A model generated the notes under the pieces. The model was not told the origin of the DNA and ran no database searches. It saw nothing but the letters and a program-made list of their open reading frames with translations. Both the position numbers and the translations under genes were made by a program. Shown here piece by piece: positions 49,590 through 57,502 of a stretch of 64,000 bases of DNA (position 1 is the stretch's first letter; each line of letters starts with the position of its first letter). Source of the DNA: Burkholderia cepacia (GTDB taxonomy: Bacteria > Pseudomonadota > Gammaproteobacteria > Burkholderiales > Burkholderiaceae); NCBI RefSeq assembly GCF_001718835.1, contig NZ_CP013444.1, positions 3,038,001-3,102,000 on the forward strand, written 5' to 3'.

Positions 49590-49638
49590 GGGGCGCATCA
49601 GGCCGCGCGACGCGCTGATACGCCCGGAAGCGACTGAC

Positions 49639-49664
49639 GACGGCGCATCGCAGCATGCGCCGTC
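49639..49664 (+). terminator. Terminator of the LysR gene
   Basis: Perfect 10-bp stem GACGGCGCAT / ATGCGCCGTC with 6-nt loop, 50 bp after the regulator stop. The rest of the 343-bp gene-free stretch 49590-49932 shows only the presumed promoter of the DUF4148 gene near its right end. Confidence 0.65.
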
Positions 49665-49932
49665 CCTCCATGATTCGCAGAAGACCATTGCGCCGATAGC
49701 ACCAATCGAATTGCGCGGCGCACGCGGCGCCCCCGAAACGGCATGTGCGTTGTCCTGCTTGGCCCCGCGCTGCAAGGCGTCGAGCGAAATCCCTATCGAG
49801 GGTGCGGCTTCCGATTGTTCCATTGAGGCGACAATTCAATTCACCGCAACGCCATTTATCGACCGCGCTCGCGCTCTTAGAGTAGATCCTGTCGCGCAGC
49901 AGCATGCGCATCGAATCGACAGGAGTCCCATC

Positions 49933-50226
49933 ATGAAACGCCGCGGTCTGCTCTCCACCCTTGCCCTCGCACTCGTCGTGTCCGCGCCGGCCTTCGCCGA
50001 CACCGACACGGGCCACGCAGGCGATTACGGCAATACGTCGCTGTACGCACAAAGCAACGGCCCGCGCACGCGCGCCGAAGTCCGCGCGGAACTCGAACAG
50101 GCGCAGCGCGACGGGACCGTCGCGTACATCCGCAAGGCCACGTCATACGCGCAAGGGCTCGACCTCGTGCCGCGCCCGTATCGCTCGATGCCGGAAAGCA
50201 ACCAGCTCGCCGGCGGGGGCCGGTAA
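49933..50226 (+). CDS. DUF4148 domain exported protein
   Basis: 97 residues. Signal peptide MKRRGLLSTLALALVVSAPAFA, then a short mature part with the DUF4148 signature TRAEVRAELEQAQRDGTV. Small periplasmic proteins of this family are abundant in Burkholderia and have no known role. AGGAG lies 7 nt before the start. A strong hairpin follows directly after the stop. Confidence 0.88.
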   Translation: MKRRGLLSTLALALVVSAPAFADTDTGHAGDYGNTSLYAQSNGPRTRAEVRAELEQAQRDGTVAYIRKATSYAQGLDLVPRPYRSMPESNQLAGGGR

Positions 50227-50233
50227 ACGCACA

Positions 50234-50266
50234 ACGCCGCGCAGCGGGTTGCCCCGTGCGCGGCGT
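50234..50266 (+). terminator. Strong hairpin after the DUF4148 gene
   Basis: ACGCCGCGCA / TGCGCGGCGT, 10-bp perfect stem, with a nested CGGG-ttgc-CCCG in the loop. No T run; followed by CATGAATCAC. Confidence 0.6.
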
Positions 50267-50307
50267 CATGAATCACATCAATCGGTTATTTGCAGGAGTT
50301 GCGCATC

Positions 50308-50391
50308 ATGAACGATCAACTGCCCTCGCCGCTCGATCACTGGAACAGCGATACGCCGGTCTGGACGCCGTTCCGCCCGCAATCGCGCTGA
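50308..50391 (+). CDS. Possible 27-residue small protein
   Basis: ATG with AGGAG 9 nt upstream opens a 27-codon frame, MNDQLPSPLDHWNSDTPVWT followed by PFRPQSR and TGA. The composition (Trp, Pro, Asp) is unlike a random GC-rich shadow. It lies directly downstream of the DUF4148 hairpin and ends 8 bp before the convergent permease-family gene. Expression is unproven. Confidence 0.3.
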   Translation: MNDQLPSPLDHWNSDTPVWTPFRPQSR

Positions 50392-50398
50392 CGCACGG

Positions 50399-51466
50399 TC
50401 AACGGCGCGGCACCCCGTCGCGCCATTCGCCCCAGTGCGTCACGATGTCCTGAACCAGCGGATTGCCCGCGCGGTACAGGTTTTCGGTCGCCGGGGCGAA
50501 GCCGCCCTGGTCCGCGTAGTTCAGCAGGTTGTCGGCACTCGTCTGCCCCGCGTACGGCCGGTCGAAATCCGACCCGGTACGCAGCACCGCGACGCGCGAC
50601 AGGTCGACCCGCTTCACGCTCGCCGCACGCTTGAGCGCTTCATACGTCGCGTTGTCTTCCTGTGCGGTCATGCAGTAGGTACCCTTGCCGTCGGTCAGGA
50701 TCTTCGTCCACTGGCGCGCGCGCTCGCCGATCAGCGTGCCCGAGAACCACGTGTTGCCCGATGACGTATCGCACTGGATCACCGTCGGCGGCCGGTTCGC
50801 CGGCGCGTACGTGAACTTCGCGCGCGCGGCCTGCGCCTGCGCGCTGTCGGCCAGCACGACGTTGCGCGACAGCGCGACAGCGGCGTCGGTCAGCTGCGGG
50901 TTGAGCTGGAACACCTCGGTGCGATAGTCGAGCGGCGGCTTGTCGTTCGGGCTCTTCGTGTTGATGCCGAGAAAGCCGGTATTCCAGCCGGCCGGAATCT
51001 CGCGTGCATCGAGCTCCCACTGCAGGCTGAAATCGACGAGGTACTTCGACCACGCGGCCGAGCCGACGGTGCCTTGCGCGGGGTCGACGCCCGCGATGCC
51101 GGAGATCAGGAAATACGTGCGGCGCAGATCGAAGCGCTGCGAGAACGTGAGCGCCATGATCGTCGCCGACGCGTTCGCATAGCCCATGCCGGTCGTGACC
51201 ACGCATACGTCCTGCTTGTTGCAATGAACGTTCGGGTAGTCGGGCGACAGGCCGGGCACGGCGATGTCGCGCCACGGGCCGAGCCGGTCGAGCCATGCCT
51301 GGCCCTCCGGACCGAACATCGTGATGATCATGACCTTGACCGGGCGGCCCTGTGCACCGGCGTCGGCAAACGACTGGTCCGCATTGTTGCCCTGCGCGAT
51401 CGACGGCGCGGTCGCACAGGCTGCGAGCGAGAAGGCAGCGGCGGAAAGAATCGAGCGAGTCAGCAT
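50399..51466 (-). CDS. Purine nucleoside permease-family (NUP) periplasmic protein
   Basis: 355 residues: signal peptide (MLTRSILSAAAFSLAACATA, where the AAC could be a lipobox with Cys17), then the NUP/phosphorylase-like fold: KVMIITMFGPEGQAWLDRLG, VVTTGMGYANASATIMAL, FLISGIAGVDPAQGTVGSAAW, CMTAQEDNATYEALKRAA. The family is named for a fungal purine nucleoside permease, but bacterial members are periplasmic or lipid-anchored and relate structurally to nucleoside phosphorylases. The start at 51466 follows AAGGAAC. Single-gene transcription unit. Confidence 0.85.
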   Translation of the reverse strand: MLTRSILSAAAFSLAACATAPSIAQGNNADQSFADAGAQGRPVKVMIITMFGPEGQAWLDRLGPWRDIAVPGLSPDYPNVHCNKQDVCVVTTGMGYANASATIMALTFSQRFDLRRTYFLISGIAGVDPAQGTVGSAAWSKYLVDFSLQWELDAREIPAGWNTGFLGINTKSPNDKPPLDYRTEVFQLNPQLTDAAVALSRNVVLADSAQAQAARAKFTYAPANRPPTVIQCDTSSGNTWFSGTLIGERARQWTKILTDGKGTYCMTAQEDNATYEALKRAASVKRVDLSRVAVLRTGSDFDRPYAGQTSADNLLNYADQGGFAPATENLYRAGNPLVQDIVTHWGEWRDGVPRR

Positions 51467-51648
51467 CGGCGTTCCTTGTTTCGATGATGTTGGGTGAGAA
51501 CGGCTCTCGTAGACTGCGCGACGGAGTATAGAACGGGCGTGCCCGATGCGGAACCCGATTGCGATGCGCGATGGCGGGGCGAACACGCGCCGACGCAGCG
51601 CGACCGGTTCCGCGAGAACGTGAGGAATGCTATCGAGGCGAGTGTCGG

Positions 51649-52239
51649 CTACAACCGTGCGAGCCCCGCAACCCCGTACCCCAGCACGACAAGCGCCGCG
51701 ACCACGTGGCTCGCCGCGAGCAGCCTCGGCGACTTCACGATCCGGCCGATCACGCTGCCGCCGAAGGCGAACACGAGCTGCCCCGCGAGGCTGCCGGCAA
51801 ACACGCACGCGGCGCCGAGCAGCCAGTGCCGCTGCGCGCCGGCGGCGGCCGTTGCATAGCCGTAGAACAACAGGATCGTCAGCGGGTTCGCCAGCGTGAC
51901 GAAGAACATCGACGCAAACGGGCGGCTGCCCGGCGGCCGCGCATCGCCGTCGAGCGTGCGGCGGCGATCCCGCAGCGCCTGCCACAGCATCCGCGTCCCC
52001 ATCGCCAGCAGCACGAGCGCACCCACCAGACGAAACAGCGGCAGATGCGCCGCGAGCGTACTCGCGAGCATCGCGCCGAGCGTGAATGCGACGACCGCAT
52101 AGCAGCCGTCGGCCGCCGCAACACCCACCGCCGCGCGCACGCCGCTCGCGGTGCCGGCGCGCATCCCGTAGTTCGCGATCATCAGTGCAACGGGCCCGAC
52201 CGACAGCGCGATCATCAGCCCGAACAGGAAATCGTTCAT
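51649..52239 (-). CDS. LysE-family transporter
   Basis: 196 residues, six membrane helices. FLFGLMIALSVGPVALMIANYGMRAG is the LysE opening, SMFFVTLANPLTILLFYGYA the mid-protein family motif. Start MNDFLFGL at 52239; the upstream frame overlaps selD. It lies 67 bp from the selD stop on the same strand. Substrate unknown, likely an amino acid or related small cation. Confidence 0.87.
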   Translation of the reverse strand: MNDFLFGLMIALSVGPVALMIANYGMRAGTASGVRAAVGVAAADGCYAVVAFTLGAMLASTLAAHLPLFRLVGALVLLAMGTRMLWQALRDRRRTLDGDARPPGSRPFASMFFVTLANPLTILLFYGYATAAAGAQRHWLLGAACVFAGSLAGQLVFAFGGSVIGRIVKSPRLLAASHVVAALVVLGYGVAGLARL

Positions 52240-52306
52240 CGGGAATCGACGTCTTCGATGGAAAACGCCGATTCTAGCGACCGCAAAAATGTCCGGGGAA
52301 AGTACG

Positions 52307-53371
52307 TCAGGCGACATCGACGCGCGCAGGCCCGTCCACCATCTCGCCGATCACGCCCGCGCGGTCGAAACCGTCGGCACGGAAGCACGCGAGCACGTCG
52401 TCGACGGCCTCGGGCGCGCACGCGACCAGCAGGCCGCCCGACGTCTGCGGATCGGTCAGCAGCGCCTGCGCGACCGGCGGCAGCGTGTCGGCCAGTCGAA
52501 CGTCCGCGCCGTACGCGGCCCAGTTGCGGCCCGACGCACCGGTGAACACGCCGTCGGCCACGAACGCCTCGACGCCCGCGAGCCACGGCAGCGACGCGTA
52601 GTGCACACGCGCGGTGAGGTGAGCGCCACGTGCGAGCTCGAGCGTGTGGCCGAGCAGCCCAAAGCCCGTGACGTCGGTCAGCGCATGCACGCCCGGCAGC
52701 GCGGCGAGTTCGGCGCCCGGCCGGTTCAACTTGGTGGTTGTCGCCACCATCTGCGCGTAGCCGGCAGCGTCGAGCTGGTTCTTCTTCAGCGCGGCCGACA
52801 GCACGCCGACGCCGAGCGGCTTGCCGAGCACGAGCACGTCGCCCGCGCGCGCGGCCGCGTTGCGCTTCACGCGCGACGGATGCACGACGCCGATCGCCGC
52901 GAGCCCGTAGATCGGCTCGACCGAATCGATCGAGTGGCCGCCCGCCACCGGAATGCCGGCATCCGCGCACACCGATTCGCCACCGCGCAGCACGGCCGCG
53001 ATCGTCTCGTGCGGCAGCACGTTGATCGGCATCCCGACCAGCGCGAGCGCGAGGATCGGCTTGCCGCCCATCGCGTAGACGTCGGACAGCGCGTTGGTCG
53101 CGGCGATGCGGCCGAAGTCGAACGGATCGTCGACGATCGGCATGAAGAAGTCGGTGGTCGCGACGATCGCCTGCTCGTCGTTGAGGCGGTAGACGGCCGC
53201 GTCGTCGGACGTCTCGGTACCGACCAGCAGATCCGGGAACAGCGCGGGCGGCGTCGCGCGCTTCAGCAGCTCGGACAGCACGCCCGGCGCAATCTTGCAG
53301 CCGCAGCCGCCGCCGTGCGACAGGCTCGTGAGGCGCGGAACGGCAGGCTGGGCTTGGGTGGCTTCGGTCAT
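52307..53371 (-). CDS. selD: Selenide, water dikinase
   Basis: 354 residues from MTEATQ (a Met three codons earlier is possible). The catalytic glycine-rich start LSHGGGCGCKIAPGVL has Cys, not selenocysteine, at the redox-active position. DFFMPIVDDPFDFGRIAATNALSDVYAMGG and PVAGGHSIDSVEPIYGLAAIG are the ATP- and metal-binding blocks. The enzyme makes selenophosphate from selenide and ATP for selenocysteine and 2-selenouridine synthesis. Neither selA/selB nor a selU-like gene is in the window. Confidence 0.95.
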   Translation of the reverse strand: MTEATQAQPAVPRLTSLSHGGGCGCKIAPGVLSELLKRATPPALFPDLLVGTETSDDAAVYRLNDEQAIVATTDFFMPIVDDPFDFGRIAATNALSDVYAMGGKPILALALVGMPINVLPHETIAAVLRGGESVCADAGIPVAGGHSIDSVEPIYGLAAIGVVHPSRVKRNAAARAGDVLVLGKPLGVGVLSAALKKNQLDAAGYAQMVATTTKLNRPGAELAALPGVHALTDVTGFGLLGHTLELARGAHLTARVHYASLPWLAGVEAFVADGVFTGASGRNWAAYGADVRLADTLPPVAQALLTDPQTSGGLLVACAPEAVDDVLACFRADGFDRAGVIGEMVDGPARVDVA

Positions 53372-53493
53372 CGTCGGCATCCGGTGAATAACAACACGCC
53401 ATTATCGACAATTCCACGCCGGCGTGCCCGCCGCCCACATAATGACGGCGCCGTCCGCATCCGCCCTCCCCCTCGACCGCCTGACCGTCTGCC

Positions 53494-54330
53494 ATGGATC
53501 ACCTCTTCATCGGCCTCGTGCTGTGCTCCGCGTTGCTGCACGCCATCTGGAATGCCTTCCTCCACGTCAGCGAAGACCGCCTCGTACAGCTCGGCACGAT
53601 GTCGTTGCCCTATTTCGCGTTCGGCGTCGCCGGCGCGTGGCTGCTGCCGGCGCCCGAGCGCGCCGCGTGGCCGTACATCGCCGCGTCGGCCGCGCTCGAG
53701 GTCGCGTACTGCTTCACGCTGGCGCGCGCCTACCGCAGCGGCGAGTTCGGGCAGATCTATCCGATCGCGCGCGGGATCTCGCCGCTGCTCGTGTCGGCGC
53801 TCGCGCTCGCCTTCCTCCACGAGCAGCCGACCCCGTTCGGCTTCGCGGGCATCGCGCTCGTGTCGTTCGGCATCATGTCGCTCGCGCTGCGGCGCGGCTT
53901 CCGGTTCTCCGGCGAAGGCGTGCCGTTCGCGCTGCTCACGGGCGTGTTCATCGCCGCGTATTCGATCTGCGACGGCATCGGCTCGCGCGTGTCCGGCAGC
54001 GCGCTCGGCTACATCGCGTGGGTGTACGTGCTGTGGAGCGTGCCGCAGTTCGTGCTGGTCTGCGCGCTGCGTGGCGGCCCGCGCAGCGTGTTCGGGTCGC
54101 GCGACGCGGTGCGGCAGGGCGTCGTGGCCGGCACGATCTCCCTCGCCGCTTACGGGATCGTGATCCTCGCGTACCGGATCCTGCCGGTCGGGACGGTGTC
54201 GGCGCTGCGTGAAACGAGTTCGATCTTCGCGGTCGCGATCGGCTGGCTCGTGATGCGCGAGCGGCCCGGCGCGCAGCGGCTCGCCGCGTGCGCGCTGGTG
54301 GTCGCGGGCGCGGCACTGATCCGCCTGTAA
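53494..54330 (+). CDS. EamA/DMT-family transporter
   Basis: 278 residues, ten membrane segments in two EamA repeats (repeat 1: LLHAIWNAFLHVSEDRL; GQIYPIARGISPLLV near its end; repeat 2 ends SALRETSSIFAVAIGWLVMRERPGAQRLAACALVVAGAALI). Members export metabolites such as amino acids or act as multidrug carriers. Divergent from selD, with no regulator attached. Confidence 0.88.
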   Translation: MDHLFIGLVLCSALLHAIWNAFLHVSEDRLVQLGTMSLPYFAFGVAGAWLLPAPERAAWPYIAASAALEVAYCFTLARAYRSGEFGQIYPIARGISPLLVSALALAFLHEQPTPFGFAGIALVSFGIMSLALRRGFRFSGEGVPFALLTGVFIAAYSICDGIGSRVSGSALGYIAWVYVLWSVPQFVLVCALRGGPRSVFGSRDAVRQGVVAGTISLAAYGIVILAYRILPVGTVSALRETSSIFAVAIGWLVMRERPGAQRLAACALVVAGAALIRL

Positions 54331-54355
54331 CCGGACGCGCGCGCCGCCCGCCGCA

Positions 54356-55459
54356 TCAGAACCGGTGGCGGATGCCCGTCACCGCGACGATCTGCGTGCG
54401 CGTGCTCGACGGATTCGAGATCCCTTCGATCGCCGCCACCGTGTTCGATGAAGCGCGCTGGTAGAACGCATTCACGTAGATGTCGGCGCGCTTCGACAGG
54501 AAATACTGCGCGCCGACGCTCGTCTGCAGGTAATGCGAACTCGGCTTCGGCCCCTGCGACGCGAGCACCTGCGTATAGGTTTCGCCGAGCGAGAACTGCA
54601 GCGCGGGCGTCATCAGGTAGCGCACGCTGCCCTCGAAGTTGTTGAAGCGCATCGCGCCGCCCGTCTGCAGGTTGAACAGCGAGCTCGTGTACAGCAGCCC
54701 GAACGTCGCGGCGCCCCATGCATACGCGCCGCCCGCGCCCCAGATCTGCTGGCGCGTCACGCCCTTGATGAACGTGTAGTAGTTGTCGGACGCCGCCGCG
54801 CCGGTCGTGTCGAGTGCCGGATGATCGACGCGCACGTACGCTGCGCCCAGTTGCAGCGGCCCGTTCTCGTAGCTCGCGCCGAGGCTCCACACGCGGTTTT
54901 CCGCGAACGACGTGGAATTCGAGAAGCCATACAGGCCGACGGCGCGCAGCCCGTACCACGTGGGCGTCTGGTACTGCACCGAGTTGTTGGTGCGGAACGT
55001 GTTGTTCAGGTCGTCGGTGTCGAACGGATGCAGCGCGTACTGCGTGAGCGCGGTGGTCGCGCCGATCTGCAGCGGCTCCAGCACCTCCTGCGCCGCGTTG
55101 TACTGGCGGCCCATCGTCAGCGTGCCCCAGCGGTCGTTTTCCAACCCCACGTATGCGCGGCGCCCGAACAGCCGTCCGCCCTGGCTCGCGGCGCCGCTCT
55201 CGATGTTGAAGCCGTTCTCGAGCCGGAACACCGCGCGCGTGCCGCCACCGAGTTCCTCCTTGCCGAGCAGCCCGAATCGCGTGCCCTGCTCGTTGCCGCC
55301 GGTCGCCTGCCACGCAGCGTGGCCGTTCTGGTTGTTCGTGTACGTGATCCCTGAATCGACCACGCCATACAGCGTCACGCTCGATTGCGCGCACGCGTGC
55401 GACGCGCCCGCGCCGATCGCGACTCCCATCAGCGCCGCCGCCATTTCCGTCCGTTTCAT
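54356..55459 (-). CDS. Gram-negative porin (OmpC/Burkholderia type)
   Basis: 367 residues: signal peptide ending SHACAQ, mature start SSVTLYGVVDSGITYTNNQ as in beta-proteobacterial trimeric porins, alternating beta strands, RNSVQ-type PEFF-like loops and a C-terminal aromatic residue (TGIRHRF) needed for outer-membrane assembly. The ATG at 55459 follows AAGGGG. It shares the palindrome-rich intergenic region with the amidohydrolase operon and is thus probably its dedicated outer-membrane uptake channel. Confidence 0.92.
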   Translation of the reverse strand: MKRTEMAAALMGVAIGAGASHACAQSSVTLYGVVDSGITYTNNQNGHAAWQATGGNEQGTRFGLLGKEELGGGTRAVFRLENGFNIESGAASQGGRLFGRRAYVGLENDRWGTLTMGRQYNAAQEVLEPLQIGATTALTQYALHPFDTDDLNNTFRTNNSVQYQTPTWYGLRAVGLYGFSNSTSFAENRVWSLGASYENGPLQLGAAYVRVDHPALDTTGAAASDNYYTFIKGVTRQQIWGAGGAYAWGAATFGLLYTSSLFNLQTGGAMRFNNFEGSVRYLMTPALQFSLGETYTQVLASQGPKPSSHYLQTSVGAQYFLSKRADIYVNAFYQRASSNTVAAIEGISNPSSTRTQIVAVTGIRHRF

Positions 55460-55515
55460 ATCTCTGACCCCTTTGTCGGTTGTATATGGGGAGCGATTTA
55501 TTTCGCCCCAAACGT

Positions 55516-55532
55516 GTTTTATTGAATAAAAC
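55516..55532. promoter_or_regulatory. IclR-type operator copy 1
   Basis: GTTTTATTGAATAAAAC, perfect 17-bp palindrome, 57 bp upstream of the porin start. One of three related sites within the 351-bp gene-free region 55460-55810. Confidence 0.7.
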
Positions 55533-55623
55533 ATCGTCTTATTAATTTTTGATTTCGGATGTTTTTGGCGTCAATATGGACAAAAGATCACACGAATACT
55601 CGCGCCAAAGCCCGTTCCGACGA

Positions 55624-55640
55624 CGTTTCAATGAATGAAA
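55624..55640. promoter_or_regulatory. IclR-type operator copy 2
   Basis: GTTTCAATGAATGAAAC, same spacing with one mismatched pair. Its centre is 108 bp from copy 1 and 123 bp from copy 3. The central position suggests looping or cooperative binding. Confidence 0.65.
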
Positions 55641-55746
55641 CAAACCCAATACAGACAAGGGAAAGCGCCGGATTCAGCGATTCAATCGCGAAGCCGAAAA
55701 AAGCGCTTGACCGTGATTTTCAGTCGTTGTGAAATATTGATACGAT

Positions 55747-55763
55747 GTTTTAATGATTAAAAC
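55747..55763. promoter_or_regulatory. IclR-type operator copy 3
   Basis: GTTTTAATGATTAAAAC, perfect 17-bp palindrome, 48 bp upstream of the amidohydrolase gene. Consensus of the three: GTTTYAWTGAWTRAAAC. Confidence 0.7.
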
Positions 55764-55810
55764 GAGCGACCGAAAATAAATCGAGAAACTAGGTAAAGAA
55801 CCTGATCCCC

Positions 55811-56710
55811 ATGCCGACGTTTAATTGCAACACCGGCGCCGTCGGCGAACCGTCCGCGTACTTCGTTGCGCAGCCGTCGGCCGGCGCGCTGCCGATCGTC
55901 GTCGACTCGCCGCACAGCGGCATCGCGTATCCGCCGGACTTCGCCACCGTCGCGCCCGACGACGCGATCCGCACGACGTGGGACGCGTACATCGACGAAC
56001 TGTGGGCCGGCGCCCCCGCGCGCGGCGGCACGCTGCTCGCCGCGGCGTTTCCACGCGCGTACATCGATCCGAACCGCGCGGAAACCGACATCGACGAAAC
56101 GCTGCTTGCCGAGCCGTGGCCCGAGCCGCTTGCACCGCAGCCGTATACGCAGCGCGGGATGGGGCTGATCCGGCGCGACGCGCTGCCCGGCGTGCCGCTG
56201 TACGACCGCAAGCTGCCGCTCGACGCGGTGCGCCGGCGCATCGACGCGTACTACCTGCCGTACCGCCGCGCGTTGGCCGACGCGGCCGAGCCGCTGCATG
56301 CCGCGCACGGCACGCTGTGGCACATCGACTGCCACTCGATGAAGTCGCGCGGCAACGCGATGAACGTCGACGCGGGTGCGTTGCGGCCGGACGTCGTCGT
56401 CAGCGACCGGCGCGGCACGACCGCGGATCCGGCCTTCACCGCGTGGACCGCGCAGTGGTTCGCCGGCGCCGGCTATCGCGTGCAGGTCAACGATCCGTAC
56501 CAGGGCGGCGACCTGTTGACCGCGCTCGCCGATCCCGCACGGCAACGCCACAGCATTCAGATCGAATTCAACCGCGCGCTGTACATGGACGAGGCCGCGT
56601 TCGCGAAACACGCGGGCTTCGCCGTGCTGAAGCGCACGGTCGACGCGTATCTCGACGCGCTCGCCGGCTACGTGCGCACGCAGCTCGCCCCATCCGGAGA
56701 CCCTCGATGA
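55811..56710 (+). CDS. N-formylglutamate amidohydrolase family protein (HutG-like)
   Basis: 299 residues. Zinc amidohydrolase motifs of the N-formylglutamate deformylase family: IVVDSPHSGIAYPPDF, AAFPRAYIDPNRAETDID, GTLWHIDCHSMKSRG and HSIQIEFNRALYMDE. HutG releases formate from N-formyl-L-glutamate at the end of one histidine pathway. Here there are no hut genes, but a dedicated porin, IclR regulator and carrier, so the enzyme may hydrolyse an imported N-formyl or N-acyl amino acid. The TGA overlaps the ATG of the IclR gene. Confidence 0.87.
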   Translation: MPTFNCNTGAVGEPSAYFVAQPSAGALPIVVDSPHSGIAYPPDFATVAPDDAIRTTWDAYIDELWAGAPARGGTLLAAAFPRAYIDPNRAETDIDETLLAEPWPEPLAPQPYTQRGMGLIRRDALPGVPLYDRKLPLDAVRRRIDAYYLPYRRALADAAEPLHAAHGTLWHIDCHSMKSRGNAMNVDAGALRPDVVVSDRRGTTADPAFTAWTAQWFAGAGYRVQVNDPYQGGDLLTALADPARQRHSIQIEFNRALYMDEAAFAKHAGFAVLKRTVDAYLDALAGYVRTQLAPSGDPR

Positions 56711-57477
56711 CGTACATCGTCGACGCCGTCGACAGCGCGCTGAAGCTGCTGACCTACGTGGCCGAGCACCCGAACCTCGGCGTGACCGAACTGGCGTCGC
56801 AACTCGGCATCAACAAGTCGCGCACGTACCGGATGCTGTGCACGCTCGAACTGCACCGCTTCGTCGTGCAGGACCCACGCACGTCCACCTATGCGCTCGG
56901 CCCGCAGGCGTTCGTGATCGGTGTGGCCGCTTCGCAGCAGAACGCGCTCGTGCGCGCCGCGCACCGGCACATGCTCGCGCTCAACCAGGCGATCAACGAG
57001 ACCGTCGTGCTGCGCGTGCGCGAAGGGCTCGAATCGGTGTGCGTCGCGCGTTGCGAAACCACGCACGCGGTGCGCACCGTCGGCGCGGTCGGCAACCGCC
57101 GGCCGATCCATTTCGGCGCATCGGGCAAGGTGCTGCTCGCGTTCGCGCCGGATGCCGTGCGCGACGAGTTTTTCGTGCAGATGCGCAAGCGCGGGCAGGC
57201 GGCCGATCAGCCGAAGTTCGCCGACGAGCTCGATGCGGTCGCGCGCAAGGGCTACGCGGTGAGCAGTGGCGAGGTAACGCCCGGCGCGGTCGGGATCGCG
57301 GTGCCGGTGCGCGACCTGACGGGCGCGACGGTCGCCTCGGTGAGCGTGACGGGGCCGGAAGTGCGCGTAAGCCATGCCGACATTCCCGACTATCTCGAAC
57401 GCCTGCAGGCATGCAGCCTCGCCATTTCCGCCGAACTCGGCTACGTCCCGGCGCGCGACGCGCTGCAACCGGCCTGA
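56707..57477 (+). CDS. IclR-family transcriptional regulator
   Basis: 256 residues: N-terminal winged helix (SALKLLTYVAEHPNLGVTELASQLGINKSRTYRMLCTLELHRFV) and C-terminal GAF-like IclR effector domain (GNRRPIHFGASGKVLLAFAP; GAVGIAVPVRDLTGATVASVSVTGPE). Co-translated with the amidohydrolase gene. The three 17-bp palindromes upstream are its likely binding sites and would let it control the porin, the operon and itself. Confidence 0.92.
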   Translation: MTYIVDAVDSALKLLTYVAEHPNLGVTELASQLGINKSRTYRMLCTLELHRFVVQDPRTSTYALGPQAFVIGVAASQQNALVRAAHRHMLALNQAINETVVLRVREGLESVCVARCETTHAVRTVGAVGNRRPIHFGASGKVLLAFAPDAVRDEFFVQMRKRGQAADQPKFADELDAVARKGYAVSSGEVTPGAVGIAVPVRDLTGATVASVSVTGPEVRVSHADIPDYLERLQACSLAISAELGYVPARDALQPA

Positions 57478-57502
57478 CGGCCCCGTCACCCGCGAGGAAC
57501 CG

